64,000 bases of DNA from Polytrichum commune (Eukaryota; Streptophyta; Polytrichopsida; Polytrichales; Polytrichaceae). Numbering within the stretch: the first letter of the stretch is position 1; each line of letters starts with the position of its first letter. Where the stretch lies: the NCBI GenBank assembly GCA_950295325.1, contig OX485806.1, forward strand, positions 26,412,001-26,476,000. The letters are read 5' to 3'. The notes under the pieces were generated by a model. That model saw only the letters and a program-made list of their open reading frames with translations, was not told where the DNA came from and made no database searches. Below, piece after piece: positions 10,915 through 24,115 of this stretch. The position numbers and the translations under genes are program-made.

Positions 10915-13040
10915 TGGGAGTTATTGTTTTCATTCTCAAATTGTATTATGTGATCAAATAGTGTTCTTGTGTTCTGTAATATGATCCTCAACCACAAACT
11001 TTTTGTAATGGCTTGTATGGAACCATATTTGTAATAGTATGTATGAACAAGGTTTTCGTATGTATGCAATGGTATCTATGGGCATGATTTACTTTTATAT
11101 TACTTAAAAGGAATATAGACTACTATAAATTAGATTGGCATGGAAAATATAAGTGGTGGCAGGGTGGAAACAAATATGTCATAGAGAATCACGTAATAAT
11201 AAGGAACTTTTGAAATCATGCCTTGGAAGGAAATAGCCTTTAAACAAATACCCCTCCACCGCACATGATGCACATAAATCCTATAGAGTGCCCCACCCAT
11301 GATCGTAGATTATTTGTAATTCACATTAGTTTTTTCTTAAGTTTCTTAGTATTTGTAATCCACATAACACTTTTCAATTCAAAACTTTAGTGTTAGATTT
11401 TTCATGGTAGCCCTCTAGAAATAGTTATATAGGAGAAGTTTGGACATCATCATCAAGTGTTACGGCACTGCAGTTTGAGATCTTGCCCATCTTGCCCACA
11501 AGTGTGTGGCAACTCCCATTATGTTTGAGCTCCACAACATAACATTACGCAACCATATGACTGAGTTTGTTTTCTATATTTACAATCTAACATGGGCTCC
11601 ACCATCTTACCTTCATCAGAAGAAACTTAGATAATGGGAAGAAATTGATGTTGGTATGAATAATGAATAGTGCCACTACGAACAATGTTCATACTGAGCA
11701 ATGCTCTCTATAAATAGCATTGGGAATATAAATCCACCTAAATTTCCAAGTGTTAGCCTATGTGTATGGACAATAGTTGAATATTAACACTTTGTTCTCG
11801 GTGTCGTAATGTAAATACGTACACTATATAGATGTGTACTTATTTAGTATTGCATTGTGATTCTTTGATTTGGCGGAAAGTAAAAGGGAATAGAAATAGA
11901 TTACTTTTCTGTTTACTCTTAGTTTATTCTTAATTACTCTTAGTTTACCCTTTTAGTCTTATCTTTTGTTTTATTCTTAGTTTGCTTTTGGACCAACGGG
12001 TGATTAGAAGCCCATGTGATGAGGATAAAAAAGGGACTTTGTCTCTCTCATTGAGGTGTGGTTGTAGAGAAGAGGTTGTTGTAGAGGGGAGGTTGGTGTG
12101 GAGAAGAGGGTTTTTTTTAAGCTCATGGTGTATGAGTTTATGGGAATTTTGAAATAAAATATGGAGGAGTTGTGTTTCATGGTGTTGTTTCTCTAGAGTG
12201 ATCTCAATTGCTTGATTTGAAGTTAGGAATTAAAAGTTGTGCTAGTTTGAGTGGAGGGAGGTTTGTTGGCTCTTATAAAGAAGGGTTGAGACTTCGACCG
12301 ACCATAGAAGACGGACAAATCTTTTGTTTGCAACGAAACTTTGAGGAAGTGTAGTACTTATTGTTAGCTTTTTGTGAAGATCTCATTTGCTCCATTTGGC
12401 GTTCATATGAAGATCTGAAGACTTGAAGACTTCTCAAGATTCAAGTGCGTTGTGGCTTGTGGTTCGTTGTCATTTCTGTGATTCCCAGCCGGATTTGGAG
12501 GCTCGTTTGAAAGTTTAGGAGCCAATCTTTCAGACGTCAGCTCATGTTTTGACGTCCCTTTTTACCCATCCGAGGCCTATGGTTTCTTATCACCCTACCC
12601 TTACCCTTAACCCATTTAGAGCCGCAGCAGGATAGGCCGACGGGAAATAGTTTGAAGATTTGAAGAAACTGAAGACCGAGACTCTTGAAGATCAGAAGAT
12701 TTGACGGTCCGACAAACAAATCTAGTTGCAGCCAAAAGCCCAGTGCTTTCCCAAGGCGGAACCCTCTCTACCCGACATCGGGGCCCATAAAATATAATAA
12801 TTTTATTCTAGGATCCAATGAACTGACCCAAATGGCTAAGTAATGTTATGAGTGTGGTGCTAGAAAGTGATATCGGGATCCTAGGAAAGTGACCAAAGTG
12901 ACCAAAGGCCAAAAGCCGTCATAATTTAAAATGCCTAAATGGCAATACTTTTTGACCAAGGCAATGGACTCTCGAAGGAAGTTTGGGTCAGACGGGAATG
13001 GAAACCCAAACTATGGTCGAGAGGTTGTCGATTTTTTTTG
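10915..13040. other. Gene-free stretch, possibly LTR-derived in part
   Basis: No gene is recognised. The part at about 11,880-12,780 has T-rich and G-rich blocks (repeated TACTCTTAGTTTA and GTTGTAGAG units) reminiscent of a decayed LTR, but no terminal TG...CA or duplicated copy was found. Confidence 0.35.
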
Positions 13041-13102
13041 TTGATCTTTGTCGATCTTTGTCGATCTTTGTCGATCTTTGTCGATCTTGTCGATCTTGGT
13101 CG
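13041..13102. repeat. 10-bp tandem repeat (TCGATCTTTG)
   Basis: About six consecutive copies of TCGATCTTTG are present, the last ones diverged to TCGATCTTG and TCGATCTTGG. Confidence 0.85.
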
Positions 13103-13159
13103 TTAGATTGGAGGGGTTGTTTGGGCAAGGAATAAAGTGAGATGCTCCTTCTTCCTTTG

Positions 13160-13411
13160 GACTTTAGACTTGACCAGTGGAGGCTTCACACTATGGTCGT
13201 TCAAGTCGAGAGGCTGTGGGAGTTCATGGCCAAAGGTGTGGACTTTGGGCTTGGCCTGTGGAAGCTTCATATTATGCCCAGCCAAAGGCTCCAATTCCTA
13301 CATTTTATTGGCCATTTTAAACCCATTTCTTTAGACTCTCAACAAAGTTTGGCTAGTCAATCCCACGGCCTCTCGACTTGGACGGCCATATAGTGTGAAG
13401 CGGTCTTGAGT
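13160..13411. repeat. Foldback structure with 45-50 bp inverted arms
   Basis: The left arm (13168-13222, containing GGCTTCACACTATGGTCG and CAAGTCGAGAGGC) is an imperfect inverse of the right arm (13362-13411, containing GCCTCTCGACTTGGACGGCC and ATAGTGTGAAGC). A second diverged direct copy of part of the left arm lies at 13240-13280. Possibly a MITE; no target duplication was identified. Confidence 0.5.
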
Positions 13412-13714
13412 AATGTTATGCAATTCACATAAACAATCATCAAATATTTAACAACTCCAGTTAACTAGTTGAATTCATGTTGAATGTGGTCGGCAACTAG
13501 GGTAATGTCAATGTATTGTGTACAAGAGGCTCATCACCCTGACACTGAGGAAGTCGTGTGTGCACCCAAAGTATAATTGCAACTTATCCATATATCTATA
13601 TAATTAGAGGAGCATGAGTTAGGTTTTAGAGGTGACTCTGTCTTGGATTAGCATATACCAGGCAAATGCCTTCCAAAATGGCCATTTGAATACCCTAGAA
13701 GCAACTGCTTTTTC

Positions 13715-14095
13715 TTCATGAGGTAGAAAAACGGAAAACGGTGAAAATAAGTCGATTCAGCCATACCGAGTGGCTTGAGATTGATGCAATATTTTTCAGC
13801 GATGGAGTTGAGGAAATGGTGAGGAATGCAAAGTTGTTATATAGTTTTATTTCCTTTAAATAACTAGTTGCATTTCCCCCTATTTCCACAATAGAGCTTC
13901 CCTAATTTGAGCATCAAAACATCCTACTTTGTCTATGAACGCACATACAGTAAAGACATCTAACACAATGGCACCCAAAAAGTGATCTCAAGTGATGTAC
14001 GTGAAACATGACTTGCCCGGCCAATCACTGCATCCTATCCAAACCAAAAACTTTTCAATCATTTTGGGGTCCACACAAGAACCATTCTACTCCTA
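13715..14095 (+). repeat. Dispersed repeat family D, copy 1 (uninterrupted)
   Basis: This matches the 60,795-62,395 copy in long blocks such as GTGGCTTGA, GAGGAATGCAA, CCCTAATTTGAGCATCAAAA and ATCCTACTTTG. It contains the unoccupied site GTGAAAATAAGTCGATTCAG (13741-13760), where the other copy carries a PIF/Harbinger insertion after TAA. Confidence 0.75.
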
Positions 14096-14410
14096 GTCTA
14101 CTACACCAGTAGTGGCCATTCAACGTTTTATTTTTATTCTTTTATAGACCTTACTCTTGCAATACATCACAAACTGCGATGCTCTCAAAATTGGGTACCT
14201 TGAAGTTACATTTTTTCTTGTCACCATGGGTCCTACAATTTGGGCACGCGATGCTAGAAAAAAACCATACTTTGGCCCATATAGGTAAATTCGGTGTAAT
14301 TTGCACACACTCATGAACAATGCACTCTTTCAATCCTCAAATTTCCCAAGGTGGAAGCCGGGCCCCCATGATGAATAGCTTGCCAAAAGGTCGACATTTA
14401 TGTTGGCAAG

Positions 14411-14665
14411 TCATCTAGGAGTGGGTTGGTCATCATCTAGTGTCACGATCGGGAAGTTCGAGAGCCCCTTCTCGCCCACCAACTTGTGAAGGCTCCCGTT
14501 ATGCTCGAGCTCCACGGTGTGGTGGCGGAAGGAGATGATGGGATCCTTGCAAAACAACCACTCTTGGCCGAGGATGACGTCGATGTGGGGCAAGTCCATC
14601 ACCCCAAAACTAAGGAAATCATGGTACGTTTGGATCCTTAGGGGCACCTTCTCCACACGCTGCAT
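14411..14665 (-). pseudogene. Ty3/gypsy aspartic protease fragment
   Basis: The frame reads DLPHIDVILGQEWLFCKDPI followed by ISFRHHTVELEHNG, the characteristic second half of a retropepsin-like domain (xDVILGxxWL) from plant Ty3/gypsy polyproteins. Neither the DSG active site nor the reverse transcriptase is attached, so it is a fragment. Confidence 0.65.
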
Positions 14666-15854
14666 GCATAGACCAATAACACATCAATTATAGTCTAACC
14701 TCATTAAAAACGACACTCGTTCTCAGGGGGGGCAGTGTGTTAAGAAGTTAAGGATATAGGTGCGAACAACCACTATTTTATAGGGGGGTATTACTTTCAA
14801 TTCTCTTTTTTTTTTCACATGCTATCATTATGTAAATTTCTACTTTGGGTTAATAGAAAAATGGCTTGCATTACTTATAATTCTAAATTACCTATTATTC
14901 CTTACCCTATAGTACTTTCAAGATGTCCAGTGCCATTTTTGATATCCTATATTACTCTTAAGTCCATTTATAATTTTTTGCCCCCATGTTTTTAAAATAC
15001 CCTATCATTTGTTCGCACGTATATTGCTACTCCAACCAATGGATACCCCCCCCCCCGCACTCATTTATACGACGACATCCTCGACACGTTTCTCATGAGA
15101 GACCCAACTCCTTCGTCCAAAACTCCCTCTTCTATACGACTATGGCACTCGATAATGTGGCATTTAGAAATCTCCGTTTCGTCATATGTTATGTACATCT
15201 GAACTACATCCATTTTCATTTGGGAACGACTTGGGAACCTCACTTATCGTTGGGAACTTGATGAGAATTAGGGTTACTAGCGTAGAATGGACATGGTTAG
15301 GGTTAGAGTGGTGTGTCCTGCCTAGTATGTTGCCTTGTACACGGGTGATATAGTATTGCCAGTATCTTGATGCTAAATGTCATGCATCATTGTTGTTCAG
15401 TTTGTTATTAGAGGACTGTTTATATTTGGGTGTTAATGAAATTATTAGTTTTTAAAAGTTAGTAGGGAATCTAGATAAGATGACAGTTGCTAACTTGGGT
15501 AGGCAACACCAAAGATCTTTGGACTCCTATGTCAAGAGTTCTTGAGAATATTTGTAATTTTTTGGAGTATAAGTTATTAGTTCATACCATCTATGTTGCT
15601 TAAACTCGTTGTATATATTTTTAAGCTCATATTGCTTATGTGTGCATATTCCCTTGATAATACGACAACTTTACGCCATTTGTCATATTAATGAGAAGAC
15701 GACACCTCGGCAACACCAAAGATCTTTGGAATGTTCTATTATAAATTGTATTATTCTATTTGTTATCTCCATGTGTGTCGAAATTTACGCCCTCTTAGAA
15801 AGAACGAAGGACCAAGAAAGTGTTGTTGTCATAAAGAAGGGCAGAAGACTACGA

Positions 15855-16276
15855 CACGGGGAGGTCACTCCATTATAAAGTTAAACAACCACATGTGAAC
15901 ACTCTACATGTAAAAAAACCTTACTTTTTACATAAAGCATCACCAGAATGGGTCAAAATTTTCTCAAATTTTTTTCATGAGTAAATATACCCGGTACCTA
16001 CTACATAGTAAAAATGGTAACTAGATTTGATGATTTGTTTTTTTTATAAAACATATTGTTTCTAACTAGAAAGACACAGAATTGAACTACAAAATTTACT
16101 ACAAAAAATGAAGATGTCTAAAAATTTAAAAACATTACATAAAAGATACTATCAATGATTATGTAGATGTGTAAAAAATATCATAAAATTTAAAATTATC
16201 TATGGCATGTAATATAGGGGTAGCAAACTTTGTTCGCACGTGGTGTTCAACTTGACAATGGAGTGACCTCCCCGTG
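15855..16276. mobile_element. hAT-like MITE, 422 bp
   Basis: Both ends read inward CACGGGGAGGTCACTCCATT (20 bp identical), and similarity then continues imperfectly for about 26 bp. It is flanked by GACTACGA (15847-15854) and GACTACCA (16277-16284), an 8-bp duplication with one mismatch, as hAT elements make. The interior is AT-rich and non-coding. Confidence 0.72.
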
Positions 16277-16324
16277 GACTACCAAAGGACCTTCGCATGT
16301 TCCATCTCGACTTTGCAACTTCCT

Positions 16325-16861
16325 CTATGATTTCAAGACCCAATTTCTTTTCAAAAGACACCGGTGGTGTCCATATGGAAAGTAAGATTTACATGGTGCA
16401 CTCATATTTAGTGTCTTCAATTGCTTATTGATTGAATAACGGAAAATCACCTCTATTGAAGTAGGGTTAGATGTACCATTGAAATTGGGTAAGAAATTGC
16501 CAAGAATTTCTATCCTATGATGGTCAATTATAGGTTGGCTTTCATAGAAAATTTGGAAACAACTTACATTGGTCCAAAGTTGGCTCGACCCATCAGGCAA
16601 ATGGACCACATAGGGTTCCGACCGCTTGATGATCTTGAGCCCCAACACTTGCACAACTTTGGAGCTAATGAAGTTGTGGGTGCACCCCGAGTCCAATAAG
16701 ACCAAAACTTGCTTGAATCGGATCCGTCCTTTGATTTTCATGTGCTCCCAATCTTGGAACCCATTGTCCAAGTCATCAATATGGTTACTTGCAAATTGGA
16801 TTTTTGGATCTAATCCGTGCCATTGAGGTGGAGGAGGCGTAGGTTGCTCCGCATGTAACAA
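16325..16861 (-). pseudogene. Ty3/gypsy gag-protease fragment
   Basis: The 178-residue frame contains VLVLLDSGCTHNFIS, the aspartic protease active site (DSG) of Ty3/gypsy polyproteins, preceded by a proline-rich linker typical of the end of gag. The second half of the protease is degraded and no reverse transcriptase follows. A related fragment at 14.4-14.7 kb may come from the same or another copy. Confidence 0.72.
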
Positions 16862-17504
16862 GGAGTCCGTCCTAGGAGGGGGGCACCTCTTGTATAATAA
16901 GCATGGGCATTGGCAAAATAAGGCTTTGCCAACTTATAATGAACTAGTAGTAAAGCATGAAGTTGTTAAAATCGTATGTTGGAATATGAATACAAGGTGT
17001 AATAAGGTGTAATAAGGCATGGTTTTATAATTGATGTTTATGGAATTTCTTGTTGTATCCTACAACTCGAGCATAATTAGAATCTTGTTTATTCCTCCAC
17101 CATTGATCGTTCATAGTGAATAGAGAGTTCACCCATATCAAAAGAAGATATCGTTGGATTCATCTTTTTGAGTTCCTTTGTAACAGAATCAAATCCATCG
17201 AGAGCATATGGTATATGGAAGAAAGGTAATTGGGCAATACACGGTGTTATAATGTTTAATAGAAAACCTGAGTTGCCCCCCTGGGAACGATTCTGCTGTG
17301 GAGGCTCGCCTCTTTAGCAACAATTGCTTGTTGGGATTGACTTGCATTTTTGTCATTTGTGTAGCCAATCTTCCATGTTTCCATAGTTTTTGCGGACAAC
17401 AATTGTGGGACAACGTTTTTTTCCGCTTGCAGATCGGACACAATGATCCCGACAACGTAGCTTGTTGCACGCTCATTATTTTCAATGATCAAAGAGTTTG
17501 ACAT

Positions 17505-20500
17505 CCATCATCAGTCTTTGCTGCATACAATTTTGGAGAACTTGAGGTGACTATACAATATACCTAACATCACTTGCCCCCCCCCCCTCCTCCTCCCATT
17601 TTCACGCAAACATGACTAAGAGAGGGTGAACAGACATAACATGCTTGTGTAAAAAGCACTGACATTCCTTATTATTACTACCTAACATCACTCAACCTAG
17701 AAAGCTTGTCAACCTCTTCCTAAACCTAGTAAATTTGACTCTCTTTCTTCCATCCACTTCATATTCTGGTCGAAAGTGAATCGAATATCATGAATCATGG
17801 ACTTCTATTCCATGATCAATGTGCAGCTAGCTAAGATTATTGGAAGAGACCCCCCCCCCCCCCCAACCCAATAACATTACGTTTCAAGTCAACACTAGGT
17901 AATAAGCTCATTCCATTAGTGTTAAAGTGAGCTTTTAGCCTAGCAAAAACTTTAGCAAAAATGATCAAGAGACAGCGTCGTTTTGGACTTTCAAACTACA
18001 CATTTTGATGGTGTTATTACTTACGCCATGCACACGAACCTCCCTCAATTGCTTCATGAATCTCACCAAAAGCATGAGATTTTTTTGTTTTTTTTTTTTC
18101 CTGATCAAAAAACAGATTCATTCTTCATCATGTGGAGAACTTCATCATCTTATGCGGACAGCTGAATCTGGAAGTGTTAACGAATCATATGAACCTGGAA
18201 ATTGGTAGTATTTGATTGGTTTTGTGGAGGATTGGAGTGCGGGAGGTCTGGAAAGATGAGTCTCTTCCTTAGTGAACAGATGTAACCTTTGACAACGGTC
18301 AGTGTTTATTTGCATGTGCGTTATTAAGTCACATGAACTGTAATCAAGTGAAAAATATATACATATACACACTACACTAAATACTGTGTTTAGTGTTACC
18401 AGTTCTGACTTGCTCAACACTGATTGTAAACTGCCCGTATTGGGTCACCAACACTACATGTAAACGTGACATCGTTTGTCGTGCCTTGCTAAAAAAAATT
18501 AAAAATTAAAAATTATAATCGGTATTATAGATTTACAATGTTGCAATTATTGTCACTTTACTAAGTTTTTTTGTCGTCCACATTTCAATCATCCAAGACG
18601 ATATTTCGTCACAAAATTGTTAGGATGCAGAATATATGTATCAGACTTTGTTTTACTAATTGGCATGGATTTCATTAAAAATTTGATCATCCTTGACAAT
18701 ACTTATGAACTTATTCATAACAAGTGTCACTGCAGTAGGTTGCTATAGTGGCATAAAATACCATATGGCCCTAAATAGAAGATTTAGTGTCCTTTTATTA
18801 GGGGTGTCGGTCTTGATTCTTAGAGTATTTCCAACAATGCTCCAGCCTCCCAAGCTGACTCAAATGAGGATCCAAAGGAGTGAGCAATATCATAAGGGTG
18901 GGTTTATAATAAGGTCCAAGCCTAAGACACTTGGCGTCCAAAACACCCACTAAGATAAGATTAATGGGTTTTCAATGGTGACTTTTTCCGATTGACCCAC
19001 TTGTCTTAGGATATGAAATACAAGACTAGCATGTCATGGTTGGCACAACCAAATGAAGGTTGGAACCAATTTCTCCAAAAATTTTAGAGCTCGAATGAAT
19101 ATCTCATTCATTATAAAAGTGAAGATTCTTATGCTCATTAAGCAGTCATATAGGTCCCCATTGATTATGTTAACTAAAGACCCTAGAATGGTTGTAAGAT
19201 TTGAAGAATTCTAGGTGCCTCAAACTATTCTAGGAGGAGAATTTGCTTGATTGCAGACCACCCAGAGTTGGTGGTAAAATGATGCTACAGTAGCGCCACT
19301 TCATTTATTTCACATACCTTGGACCCAAACCCTATTGTAAATTCTTTGGGTCCATAATTTTGCACTTAACCGACAAAGATCGCTCGATTTTGATGTTTCT
19401 TTGGTCTCGGAACCTAGTATGAACCCACACTAAGTATCTCACAATCACTGACACATTTATCAAGAATCCAACAGAAGGCAATGGCACAAACCTGCATGGT
19501 CCAATTTACGCTCCATTTTTGGTGGCATGATGGTGATCCCCATCACATTGATGTACCTTGTTTGGGACCTTGTGTTTCTCACTAATGAGATAGAGAGAGA
19601 GGCAACACCAGCCCCAAGCTGGCACCATCGCTCTCTATCTTCAGAAAAAGCAGAGTTCATCAACCGGATGAGGACCCCATCATGTTGCCAAAAAGGAGGA
19701 CATTGAAAAACCATGTGTGAATTTGACTCCAAAATGAAGTTTGACAAGCTTCTTGAATGTTGTCAGATCATGCAATAAGATAGTATGCCATAATTTGTTT
19801 GCTTCGTTGATGATAGATTGGTGGCGTAAAATAGTTTAAAACCCTCGATCAAGGTGCTTGAGAAAGCTTCAAATTTGTTAAACAAAGGCACTATTTTAGT
19901 TGATCCGACACTCAGAAACTTTCAGGTTGATTTGCGAGTCATAGAATTGCAAGGTAGTGAAGTGTGCATCACTGCATTGTGCTATATAATGGCTCCTTCG
20001 CAACTTCTATAAGATATGAACAATTATGAGTATGAACATACCTGTCTGAGCTATGTTTCAAGTTCTAGGTTGATAAGTATTTAGAATCGCTAAATCTGAA
20101 CTCCAAAATTTCAAGGCCAATTAACCTCAAACAAGTTTCTCAACTATCTTTGCTCACCATATCAGGATTTAAGCACTGCCCACAGTTCAATTTGACATCA
20201 ACTGCCAAATGGGCCCAAATTCCATCAACTGAGCTCACTGTCTGGACTGAAAGGGCATTCAATTGAAGTATTTGGATGCTAGTCTGGGTGGAAGGTTTGA
20301 ATTATCTTGCCTCCAAGATAATTTACAGATGCATCCTCCAAAATTCGTTACACACCAGAGAACCCTAAATCATTTTCCAAATAACCCATGCAAATGCAGC
20401 GTGAAAGCTGCACCTCTGTATGAAATATCCTGGATAATATCAGGAACCCAAATTTTTCAGCGTCGACTTCACACAAAAAATATAGGATACAACTGACTTC

Positions 20501-20788
20501 CAAACCTAATAAGGAACAATACTTATAATTGAATGAAAGCTTTCCAAGACACAACATTGGCATTCACTAGATAATATATCTAAGAATACCTCAAATGATA
20601 CCCTTCACAAAGAGAGGTCAAGGGCACTTGATGCATTAAGTTTGAAAAAACCTTTATATTTGAAATTCTGCTTTCCTCTGAGACCCGCAACACATTATTC
20701 CCAGCACCATAACTGAGAATAGCAGCCTGTGTCCCTACTGCAAGCCTACTGACAGTCAGGAATTCTGAATAATCAAAACTGACCCCTC
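17505..20788. other. Gene-free stretch with poly-C tracts
   Basis: No gene is recognised. Runs of C occur near 17577-17587 and 17851-17864, and A/T-rich simple sequence near 18487-18520. The final few hundred bases before 20,789 are the presumed 3' untranslated side of the S15a gene. Confidence 0.35.
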
Positions 20789-22349
<1,561 letters not shown>

Positions 22350-22485
22350 GGCTGGTTGCTTCCTGTTGCAGCAGCAACAACGAACGGGGGAGGCAGGAGC
22401 GGCAGGCAGCACGCGAAAGAGAGAGAGCGTCGTCGTGCTCTGGATTCACCAGGTGCAAGAGACGCCTTCCAGACCTAGCTCCGTA

Positions 22486-22494
22486 TTAGGGTTT
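22486..22494 (-). promoter_or_regulatory. Telo-box upstream of RPS15A
   Basis: AAACCCTAA on the minus strand, 137 bp upstream of the S15a ATG. This motif is widely found in promoters of plant ribosomal protein genes. Confidence 0.6.
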
Positions 22495-22559
22495 CTAGCT
22501 TCGGACTCGGCTCGGGGCAGCTCCGGCTCAGGTTCGGCTCCGAACATACGGTAAGAAGG

Positions 22560-22814
22560 CCTAATTCGGTTATTCATCGTAGGGAGGGGTCACACTTGTT
22601 TGGCGAAGTCGACTTAATGGTTACATTTATCTATGGAAGAGATGCTTATTTTTGTTCCTTAAATGAGCCATAATTTGTGTCGATATAATACAAATAGCAT
22701 TATTGAACTAGGATAAATTTTCCTAGTTATGAAAGCTCATGCATGCTTCCAAAACTAAAATATTCTCAAATGGTTGTTTGTACATTACATGATTTAAAAA
22801 TATATATCAATTTA
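22560..22814. other. Upstream region of RPS15A
   Basis: Beyond the telo-box no further gene or recognisable site was found before the dispersed repeats begin. Confidence 0.35.
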
Positions 22815-23060
22815 TTCTTTATATGGGTGCAAGCACAGTAAAGTGGACAGCTCTTGATCCTTGCCTAGTGTTCAGTGAAAGTGATTCAAAACTATGCATT
22901 GACTTTGAATCTTGTGAAGAATCAAATCATAGACATTTTAAAAACATGTTGATTTACAAAGCCTATCAAATTATGATGACAAAAAAAATTCCAAGAAAAG
23001 TTTACATACTTTGGAAGACAGTGCAAGTGGTGTGCAAGTATGTGATATTGAACAAGTGAT
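22815..23060 (+). repeat. Dispersed repeat family B, copy 1
   Basis: About 240 bp matching 38,256-38,488 in the same orientation, with shared blocks GTAAAGTGGACA, GATTCAAAACTAT, AATCATAGACATTT, ATGATGACAAAAAA and GTGGTGTGCAAGT. Non-coding. Confidence 0.75.
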
Positions 23061-23769
23061 GGTCTAGAATTTGTATAAAGTACAATAAAATTACATTAAA
23101 TCGACGGTTTTCCACGAAGTTTTGTGATGATGCCCTCATGCAAATAATGAATTCAAGGTGACAACTAGCGAGGGTGTCATGTGATATTTGGTGCTAAATA
23201 ACGAGTCATGAAGACCACTTTAATTAGCATGACACATCAATTTTTATAGCACACTATAAGTAATGTCCAGTGTAGATGTTTTGGTCATTAAGCTGGAATC
23301 TACACCTTTCATGAGGTGAAAATGTAGTCAACTATATTATGACACAATTTTATTTCTTCCATAGCCAAATCGATTCCGATAAGAACATTCCCAACAAGGT
23401 GAAAGATCAAGCCCTCAAGTTGAAAGCTCAAGTGTAAAGTGGACATCTCAATCATTAAGCTCTTTGCAACCTTTATAAGTAAAGGGTGACGTAGCGTAGA
23501 AATGATGATTGTTATATAGACCCCAAGATGATGTGTGTTTTGAACCAAATCGACACTTACATTGGGGTCAAAGACCACATACTAGTCCAAAATAACATAT
23601 TGATGCTACATTGGGATGAATCAACAACCATGTAGGGAATGTATCATCATATCCCCATGGTAGGTGTTGAGAAACAAAACTTGGATGTGAAAGTGTCTTA
23701 TTTACAAAAGTTAATTCCATCACGTAATTTATGTAAGTGTGCCTAATTGATCTACTTATCTTAATCACA

Positions 23770-24115
23770 CGCTTATATTTCAGTGGTATGCAATTTGGCG
23801 TGGATACAAAACACACTAGAATGACATGTTTTTAAGAGAGACTAGACAACGTACTCAACATGTGATAACCATTTGAAGCTCAATAGTCAACACAATCGAG
23901 GGGACATATATGACCACTCAATGAGCTTGAAAGTCTTCAATTTGAAAATACATAAGATGTTCATATCAACTCCAAAAAAAATGAGGAAAGTGGCTACAAC
24001 CACGATTTGGATTTGCTAACTATCTCATAGTAATTGTGTGTTTCATATCCTAGAAGAAGTGGATAAGTCAGAAATTGTAACCGTTTAGGACCCATCTACC
24101 TTACTGAGGGAAATA
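23770..24115 (+). repeat. Dispersed repeat family A, copy 1
   Basis: Shares blocks with copies near 40.2, 57.2 and 59.4 kb: CTCAATAGTCAACA, GGACATATATGACCA, AATGAGGAAAGTGGCTAC, GATTTGGATTTGCTAAC and CATATCCTAGAAGAAGTGG. No long ORF spans it. Confidence 0.7.

Noticed and set aside
14755-15030. Possible further MITE with GTGCGAACAA inverted ends
   Set aside because: Only about 10-15 bp of the arms match, and no target duplication was found; it may be a decayed relative of the hAT-like MITE but is not defendable.
17189-17504. Minus-strand ORFs with scattered Cys/His, considered as gag zinc knuckle
   Set aside because: No CCHC spacing of the C-x2-C-x4-H-x4-C type is present; position next to a gag-protease fragment alone is not enough.
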